Part shown: positions 59,001 to 64,000 of the stretch, in pieces
Position numbering within the stretch: the first letter of the stretch is position 1
Layout: every line of letters begins with the position of its first letter
From: Eunapius fragilis
Lineage: Eukaryota > Porifera > Demospongiae > Spongillida > Spongillidae
Direction: 5' to 3'
NCBI GenBank assembly: GCA_963681505.1
Contig: OY811971.1
Location: 18,058,234-18,122,233 of the forward strand
DNA: 64,000 bases
Translations under genes and position numbers: made by a program
The notes under the pieces: model-generated
Told to the model about the DNA's origin: nothing
Seen by the model: the letters and a program-made list of their open reading frames with translations, nothing else
Databases searched by the model: none

Positions 59001-59878
59001 TAAACCTCCTGGTGAGTTTTAATAACTCTTGACGAAAGTATGTTAAGTCATGGGGGTAGGGGGAATGAGAGTTCTCTTCTGATCTATTCCATCGTCCTCC
59101 AAGGCTCTCGTGTATTAGAATACATGTAAACGTGCCCAAAGGCCAACGGTTGAAGAGTACTTTATATGCTTAGGCCGAAGTTTCTCATTGTATCCCCCCA
59201 TGGGCCAACGGTTGAAGAGTACTTTTTATGCTTAGGCCAAAGTTTCTCATTGTATAACTTTTGTTGCAGTCTTGCAGATCTGCGGTTTGTTATAAGGAGT
59301 TATGGTTTTGTGCTGCACCGCCTGCACGTGTCTAAACACCTATACTACATTAGGTGGGTACACAAAGACGGGTATAAAAATTTAATTAGGGTGAGAGGAA
59401 TATGTAGGATAGTGCACGTGGGAAGATGAAGGGGTTAGAATTGCGCAACATTGGATTCATCGTCGCTTGCAGGAAACAGTGATCGGAGGGATCGCCATTT
59501 CTGGCAGCTTCCAGTACAATGCAAGTTCCCAGCTTACTGGAAGATATTTGCTCTTCTCGGGACCGTATGAATTTTGCTTCCAAATCACCCACGGATGGCC
59601 CAATAACGCTGTCAGCATATATGCCTACTATCAGACACGATCGGTGGACTGGTGCACCGGATGGTTTGGAGTGATATATGTAAGTTAGAATTATTGTAAT
59701 TATCAATTACGGTTTGTATTTTGCTGCATTAAAGCCTTGTGGGTTCAGCTGGAGTGACAAGAATAAGTGGGATGCAGCGTCGAAGGAGTGGGCCCTACCC
59801 AGTTATGGTCCAAACACGCTGTGGACTAGCTGCGATCCAGCAAAGAATCAGTGTCCGGCCATTACCAAGAACCATTGA
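50083..59878 (+). CDS. Vitellogenin/MTP-type large lipid-transfer protein (LPD_N family), eleven exons
   Basis: Exons: 50083-50178, 50222-50348, 50430-50514, 50580-50794, 50850-51247, 55736-55837, 56722-56819, 57359-57445, 57755-59011, 59473-59679 and 59735-59878. They begin with a signal peptide (MMQGSLRVLLGFFLVYGQSA). LPD_N hallmarks: YEYSASQVSSMSGVPSKLYI, RYCTKVKNTEIS, FCFVQGEDGKVRSVYYDPSE followed by NYKKGIAAAFQ, then the helical region (EQRDFTEISRLRENF, ESVRGPLPGYIPAVKEVAEY, VLEKDAEMRVLLYSFLAAEG, VTDTVLLAYGALASKSSPEV, INPSVRMAAVYGLR-type). The C-terminal part is beta-rich and ends in a Cys/Trp-rich segment. About 938 residues, with no VWD domain, so closer in size to MTP or a short lipophorin than to full vitellogenin. 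It is secreted or ER-luminal and binds lipid. One junction (exon 3 to 4) is one base out of phase; one more A in the run at 50507-50513 would fix it. Intron 5 holds the nested hAT/Ginger insertion. Confidence 0.85.
51690..52203 (-). pseudogene. Internally deleted BED-hAT transposase
   Basis: The minus strand shows a BED-like finger split by a frameshift (SVVWAHFK in one frame; KAWCNHCHKPF in the next). After a short gap comes the hAT C-terminal dimerisation signature (SLASSAPSELVFFRAKL, then QRWNLLPQRLEACIMLKRN). The whole RNase-H-like catalytic core and insertion domain between them are missing. The element would need a helper transposase. Confidence 0.75.
52603..54110 (+). pseudogene. Ginger integrase with two frameshifts, copy 1
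   Basis: Exons 52603-52849, 52925-53162 and 53225-54110; start in strong context GCCATGGCT. H2C2 motif (GGHFGRDKT ... CDTCQR), then DDE residues in VGIDIVGP, ISDQGREF and NGLDERLNQ, then a GPY/F-like segment (EWSGTYVIDELCGKGLYRL). One frameshift lies near 53695-53705 (between LFSMTGIES and VKLKKYATNLEEV). A second lies in the A-run at about 53989-53994, after which the frame continues KEVQLSQLKIYQQRQ and stops at 54108-54110. Fewer introns than the 7350 integrase. Copy 2 (62695 onward) has the same first frameshift. Confidence 0.85.
54366..54722 (+). CDS. Uncharacterised ORF of the nested Ginger
   Basis: A 118-codon frame, perhaps beginning upstream (IDEYALSKDLIVELW precedes in frame after a stop at about 54319). 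Contains LRVIGRESFVIMND and a helical, acidic/aromatic C-terminal half (IELLKHWYNSN, IDTFCQWILDTRKL). I recognise no family. It sits where the 7045 Ginger has the C-terminal tail of the integrase and the start of the Ulp1 gene. It may be the N-terminal part of the protease gene or a separate protein. Confidence 0.4.
   Translation: MWMNHRAYRGEVPLRVIGRESFVIMNDTLEEEFDRFRKHTLDLDLYVYAVEAIELLKHWYNSNATNLKKISKYDKTYVLMSSKNIDTFCQWILDTRKLCNEKEVTLDSLTITKLKFIS
54835..55080 (+). pseudogene. Truncated Ulp1-type protease relic
   Basis: Reads KRKCWLEIGDVLLSEEHKSI, a TAG at 54957, then NTQWLDDAIINASQYLLHSQ and YGISGLQATTLGYHL. This aligns with EGRWLSDSIIHAGQMMLKEA and GGFQATILGEVL in the 10376 gene. The catalytic His, Asp and Cys regions and the PHD finger are gone; the frame ends where the MITE fragment begins at 55085. 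Confidence 0.75.
55085..55293. mobile_element. Truncated TIR MITE (family of 1666-1929)
   Basis: About 90 percent similar by eye to positions 1728-1925 (GATTTTCCTTGAACACCCAT, CAAATGGTCCTTACGCATCC, TACATTTCAATGCGAGCG). It keeps the right end (AGCTGGACACTGTCCCATA) but lacks the left arm. It abuts the broken Ulp1 relic. Confidence 0.85.
55704..57754. other. Introns 5 (end) to 8 of the lipid-transfer gene
   Basis: Intronic sequence between small exons 55736-55837, 56722-56819, 57359-57445 and the long exon from 57755. Intron 6 contains MITE family B copy 2 (56390-56510). Otherwise nothing was recognised. Confidence 0.5.
56390..56510. mobile_element. MITE family B, copy 2
   Basis: Ends TCTTGATTTAAATTGATTTT and AAATCAATTAAAAATCAAGA are inverted repeats. 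The core CACTTACATTCTGGTAC, TACATACCTGGTACAAACTG and GATGTAAGTG matches the copy at 25090-25215. Lies in intron 6 of the lipid-transfer gene. Confidence 0.8.
59141..59257. repeat. Tandem duplication of about 62 bp in intron 9
   Basis: GGCCAACGGTTGAAGAGTAC followed by a TTTATATGCTTAGGCC-like stretch and AGTTTCTCATTGTAT occurs twice in direct orientation. Two or three substitutions separate the copies. Confidence 0.9.
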
Positions 59879-60039
59879 GAGAGACTGCTACTCATTGTAT
59901 CTGCTGACTCATTGCTAGAAAATGTAGGTAGAAACTTTTACTGTAGCAGTAGACATCTATTTTAGTGATCGCGTTAGGCCGTTACCAACCTACAATTTAA
60001 CCATTTTGGTTTTAAACCCTCCGCGAGTGTTGAATATAA

Positions 60040-60360
60040 GGGGGCTTGTCCAAACTATATTTGGAAAAATTAGCGTCATTGTGACGTTGGGGGGGGGGGG
60101 GGGGGGGGGGGGGGTAGCTGTGACGTTAAGAAAAATTTTATTGTCCGCAAGTATTGTTTTATAATACGGAACATCTAGTTAGCTGCAGCGTTGACTCCAG
60201 TTACAGCAGTTACGTCTATTCAGACTACACTGCACATTGAGTAATGTTTCATGCTACTAATCTAACAAAAAAGCTATGACGCTAAGAGGGGGGGGGGGGG
60301 GTTAATATATTAACGTCACAATGACGCTAATTTTTCCAAACATAGTTTGGACAAGTCCCC
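60040..60360. mobile_element. PIF/Harbinger-like MITE (TAA duplication)
   Basis: A 321-bp element with TIRs of about 48 bp (GGGGGCTTGTCCAAACTATA, TTTGGAAAAATTAGCGTCA). TAA flanks both sides (60037-60039 and 60361-60363), a 3-bp duplication as in PIF/Harbinger. Two G-runs lie inside, just after the left arm and before the right arm. Non-coding. Confidence 0.85.
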
Positions 60361-60937
60361 TAAGCATAAAAAAGAACATAGACGATAGGTACGGTTCAGC
60401 ATGCTGCAGCTCTGGCGGCCACACCACAGTGACTCCCGCTTCAGAATAGTGGAGAAGTTACCGTGACATCAAATGCTGCTGAACCTTTAATCACCAGGAT
60501 ATCAGCCGGACGAGTTCGGAGTCCATCAGAACCCAAGCCGCTTCTGGCTTTCATGTGTTCCGGTATAAGCTGGGTACGGTGCATTTCTATGTCATCACAT
60601 CATTAGATATTTATTACCGTATCTAAACGTGCATCCCCGTTCTACTCCCCAAGCACCATATGATTAACCAACACTCTAAAGTCTAAAGTACTTGGCGACC
60701 TTTTTGGAGGATGGGTTTCATCCTGATGCAATCAGATCAGGCCTTGTCCTCGATCATGAAGTTGACCCAGCATCAGTGGCGTAGCAAGGGGGGGGGGGGG
60801 GGGGGGGGCAGGGAGGGACATATGTCCCCGGGCGCAGGGGTTTAGGGGGCGCCAAAATAGACAATTTGCAATTATCGCGTTACGCGAACGGGCCCGCGGG
60901 GCGCGGGCACATTTTGAGTCTTGTTAACAAACGATCT

Positions 60938-60986
60938 GTAGTCTGGGGACCCGATAGTACAGCCATCAGTCGGGTCCCCAGACTAC
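60938..60986. repeat. Hairpin GTAGTCTGGGGACCCGA / TCGGGTCCCCAGACTAC
   Basis: Perfect 17-bp arms with a 15-bp loop. Same family as 20837-20932. Confidence 0.85.
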
Positions 60987-61100
60987 TCGATCTGCAACGC
61001 AAACTTTTAAATTTATTTCTAATCACCGACATTGAAGATACGGTATCCAATCGTCACCTCCATAATCTGTTGGAATAAACAGTTCCAACTTCAGGGTTAT

Positions 61101-61153
61101 CGCTCGCTGCCATTGTGAGCCTGTTATGCACAGGCTCACAATGGCAGTGAGCG
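61101..61153. repeat. Hairpin with 23-bp arms
   Basis: CGCTCGCTGCCATTGTGAGC plus CTG pairs with its complement after a 7-bp loop, with a single mismatch. Non-coding. Confidence 0.85.
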
Positions 61154-61781
61154 GTTAGCCATTATCGTACAGACAGTACACATAGCGCCAGTCATAGCGC
61201 GAGGGTAGTTTTGCGGGGGCGGATACTTCCCCAAACTAAATTTCCTAATGTAATAGATTGAAGGTGCGTGCGAAGGCATAGGTTGCTTGCGGAAGCAAAT
61301 GCAGTGTATGCGAAAGTATCATGTTTTTGTGGCTTAAAAAGTGGTAAAGTTGCAAAGCGGCTGGGGCTCCGCCACAGACCCTTTGGGTGAGCTTTGCATA
61401 CTCCCTTGCTGGTATGATCGAGGCCCGGCATACCCCTCTCCGCCCTTGCAGCTACCTACCAAACCTCGCTGCAAAATCCTAGATCCACCCCTTTATTTGT
61501 AGGGGGGGGGGGGGCGCCATTATTGCATTATGTCAGGGTTGCCGAAGGCCGGCCGACCTTTCAGGTCGACCTTTCAGGCCGGACCTTCTGGCCTGACCTT
61601 CAGGCCGGAACCCGGCCTGAAAGGCCACTTATTAAAGATGTAATTAGATTATTAAACAATATTATCTCAAGATTGTATACAATCACTGTGAATTAATCAG
61701 TCACACGATATGCCGCATACATCAGTAAGTTGCGCAGATGAACCAGACCGCCGAGATCGGTCCAGACGTAACTAATCTAAC

Positions 61782-62295
61782 TGTTCAGCACCCATGCATT
61801 GCGCTTAAGCATTATGCACGCCTCCAGTCGCTGGGGAAGAAGGTTCCATCTTTGACGCTGTTGTATAAGCTTGGCTCTAAAAAATACCAGCTCAGATGGT
61901 GCAGATGAGGCCAAGCTAGTACTTTCTTGCAAGCTTAGAAATTCTTGGAAAACGCGTGTCGTGCAATTTCCACCATGCAAGCGGATCTATACATAGATAG
62001 TACTATCTATGATCTATAGGAGAAGTAGCATTCACTTGTCCTGCGTGTTTCAGAAACTGAAAGCCAAGCATCAAACTCATCCTTAACTTCTCTACGTATA
62101 TAGGTCGTTCGACAAAGGGCTTGTGGCAGTGGTTGCACCAAGCTTTGTCAGCAAACCCTTCATATCCTCTCTTTTCATGACATTTGTATACAATTTGAAA
62201 TGTGCCCACACCACGGAGGGTTGTTTGCGTCGTTGCGGGTACCTGATAAGCTTATCAGTGTTATAAACCCAGCGGTCTGCGTATATAGGAGGCAC
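61782..62295 (-). pseudogene. Internally deleted BED-hAT transposase, copy 2
   Basis: Same frames as 51690-52203: split BED finger (SVVWAHFK; KAWCNHCHKPF) and the SAPSELVFF-type dimerisation end. The identical deletion shows that both copies descend from one defective element. Confidence 0.75.
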
Positions 62296-62378
62296 AAGCT
62301 TATGGGATATATCTGCTACAGAGGAGCCACCAGTCCCACCACAATCACCTGAAGCTGTATTCGTAGAGCTAGTGGCGG

Positions 62379-64000
62379 TGTCACAGGATTATGCGTCCCC
62401 CCGGATTATGCGTCCGGCCGGACTCGTGGTCCTAGGATACGGAGTCCCCCCTTAGGATAGGCAGTCCCCCCCATTGCCCCTCATCGAACCGAGGTAGTTA
62501 AGCGTAATAATTACTGTTATCTGCTTGTACACGTCCTTCTCACTCTTTCAATGTTGGTAGAAAATAGGTACTTTATTGGATAGGTCTACATGTATAGCTA
62601 TTAGCTATAGCTGAAGCACGTTGTTTACATAACGTTGTTCCTGATTGGAGAATGACGCAAGTGCTAGATCCACGTGCTGTTACGAGGCATCGCCATGGCT
62701 GAAAAGAGTGCACAAGAGAAGCTGTTTTACAAAGACGTGTTGAGGTACTTGACGGAGAGGTCATACAGAGAGGAAGCTGAAAAGCAATGGAAGAGGACGA
62801 TCCGCAGGAAAGCGCAAGATTTCACAGTCAACGATGGTCAGTTGTATATTAAGGGAAAGAATGGCCAGGAAGCTAGACGTTGGGTTTTCGATGAGGAAGA
62901 TCAAAAAAGAGTGATGGAGGCTTGCCACGATGACAAACTAGGTAATCGGCCATCCCGCACACGCATATAGCCACCTACGTGTAAACCACGCAAATTCTAA
63001 TTTTCTTTTTATCAAGGCGGAGGACATTTTGGTAGGGACAAAACGTTACAGAAGATCTGCTCCCGGTTCTACTGGCAGAACATGACGAACGACGTAAAAG
63101 AACATGTAAGAACATGTGACACCTGCCAACGAACAAACAAGAGATTAATTAAGGCTTCGGCTGAGCTACATCCAATTCCGGTGAGAGCTCAAGTATGGTA
63201 CCAAGTTGGTATCGATATTGTTGGACCATTGACACTGACACGCAATAAAAACAGGTAAGGAAAATTAAATGTACGCTTGATGTTTTTTAAAGATGCATGG
63301 TTTTGGTTTCAAACAGGTATCTAATAACATGTACCGACTATTATTCTAAATGGCCAGAAGCTCAAGCACTTCCGTCAAAATGTGCCGAAGGTGTGGCAAA
63401 GTTTGTTCTATCCCTGATCACTAGGTTTGGCTGTTTCAAAGTATGCATTTCGGACCAAGGTCGAGAGTTTGTCAATTCTCTTAATGAGAAATTGTTCTCG
63501 CTGACAGGAATTGAGCATCGCATAGCTAGTGCGTATCACCCGCAAACAAACGGATTGGATGAAAGGTTAAATCAAACAGTGACGAAGTCTCTTGTAAAGT
63601 ACATAAACACAGATCAAAGTGACTGGGATGAAAAGTTGGAATGTGTGCTTTTTTCGTATCGCACCAGCGTTCATGCTACGACGAAATACACACCCTTTTA
63701 TCTGATGTATGGGCGAGAAGCAGTTCTACCTCCCCAACTACAGACTGAGTGTAAAGATGGAAACGATGTGCTTTTTTCTATGACTGGCATTGAAAGTAAA
63801 GCTCAAGAAATATGCAACAAATCTGGAAGAGGTGAGAACTGAAGTATTTACAGAAGTGACATCCAACATTCAGAATGCTCAAGCTAAACAGAAGCTGTAT
63901 TATGACCGTAAGCATGCAAGAACAGGATTTCAGCTGGGAGACCGTGTCCTTTTAAGAAACATGAGAAATCTTACTCGCATAGGAGGTAAATTGAAGAAGG
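62379..64000 (+). mobile_element. Ginger nested in hAT copy 2 (partial)
   Basis: Left terminus TGTCACAGGATTATGCGTCC at 62379 with GCGG immediately before it, as in copy 1. Integrase exons follow, and the right half is outside the window. Confidence 0.92.
62695..64000 (+). pseudogene. Ginger integrase, copy 2 (partial)
   Basis: Exons 62695-62941, 63017-63254 and 63317 onward repeat those of copy 1, including the frameshift near 63790 after SMTGIES. Since the same lesion is in both copies, it predates the duplication, and the integrase cannot have moved the second copy by itself. Confidence 0.85.

Larger units (their letters stand above)
60364..61533. other. Spacer between the lipid-transfer gene and the second hAT/Ginger copy
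   Basis: Contains a lone hAT-like end CAGTGGCGTAGCAAGG at 60774 followed by a G-run, two hairpins (60938-60986, 61101-61153) and a G-run at about 61502-61514. No gene was recognised. Confidence 0.5.
61534..64000 (-). mobile_element. hAT element carrying Ginger, copy 2 (runs off the window)
   Basis: From 61534 the sequence repeats 51442 onward at a constant offset of 10,092 bp, with no indel and no difference that I noticed, through to the window end (corresponding to 53908). The match begins exactly at the hAT terminus CAGGGTTGCCG. The preceding 8 bp are CATTATGT instead of TAAAGTAC. The nested Ginger starts at 62379 with the same GCGG junction. The right end and its target duplication lie outside. 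Confidence 0.93.

Noticed and set aside
60774..60790. CAGTGGCGTAGCAAGG as the start of a complete hAT element
   Set aside because: No inverted partner was found before 61534; treated as a solitary end.
61534..64000. Assembly duplication of 51442-53908
   Set aside because: The match starts exactly at a transposon terminus with a different 8-bp flank, as expected for transposition. It is not fully excluded because the right end is outside the window.

Overview
The window looks like nuclear DNA of an early-branching animal, most probably a demosponge. The reasons are compact GT-AG genes on both strands, a tyrosine-tailed membrane protein with a Cys-rich extracellular domain that I recognise from sponge and cnidarian proteins, and a dense load of Ginger and hAT DNA transposons, foldback MITEs and minisatellites. 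No bacterial operons, rRNA, tRNA or CRISPR were seen. The species cannot be fixed from the sequence alone.

Host genes. (1) From the left edge to 3734 (+) lies the 3' part of a type I membrane protein: Cys-rich domain, FN3-like region, TM helix, tail with eight tyrosines. (2) A Kelch-repeat protein lies at 20992-22021 (-). (3) A single-exon ubiquitin-like/RING-H2 protein lies at 26893-28074 (-); two decayed relatives lie at about 4560-5470 and 29985-30200. (4) A seven-exon pyruvate-kinase-like gene lies at 31737-34734 (-); its exons join in perfect phase into 486 codons, but several catalytic positions are changed. (5) A 7TM receptor lies at 44005-45064 (+), broken by two frameshifts. (6) An eleven-exon vitellogenin/MTP-type lipid-transfer protein lies at 50083-59878 (+). 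Relics include FN3 exons, a second copy of the Cys-rich domain, one PDI exon and a trihelix (Myb/SANT-like) exon.

Mobile elements. A complete Ginger transposon (7045-11939, TSD GCAAT) carries an intact six-exon integrase and a Ulp1-protease/PHD-finger gene with one frameshift. A decayed Ginger relic lies at about 47650-49660. A second Ginger (52287-55519, TSD GCGG) sits inside a decayed BED-finger hAT element (51442-55695, TSD TAAAGTAC), which in turn sits in intron 5 of the lipid-transfer gene. The same nested hAT[Ginger] unit begins again at 61534 and runs off the window. Its homology starts exactly at the hAT terminus, so the hAT appears to have moved with Ginger as cargo. Another hAT (17062-18409, TSD GCAGGTCC) interrupts the last codons of a retroelement-like ORF. 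At least eight foldback or TIR MITEs are scattered through introns and spacers.

Repeats. Two minisatellites (14622-15730; 18960-19975) and one polypyrimidine/polypurine block (46050-47505) occur as head-to-head inverted arrays. Long G or C homopolymers are frequent and often sit close to transposon ends. The Ginger termini are arrays of two alternating palindromes (CCTAGG-centred and TGTCC-GGACA) with a period of about 31-33 bp.
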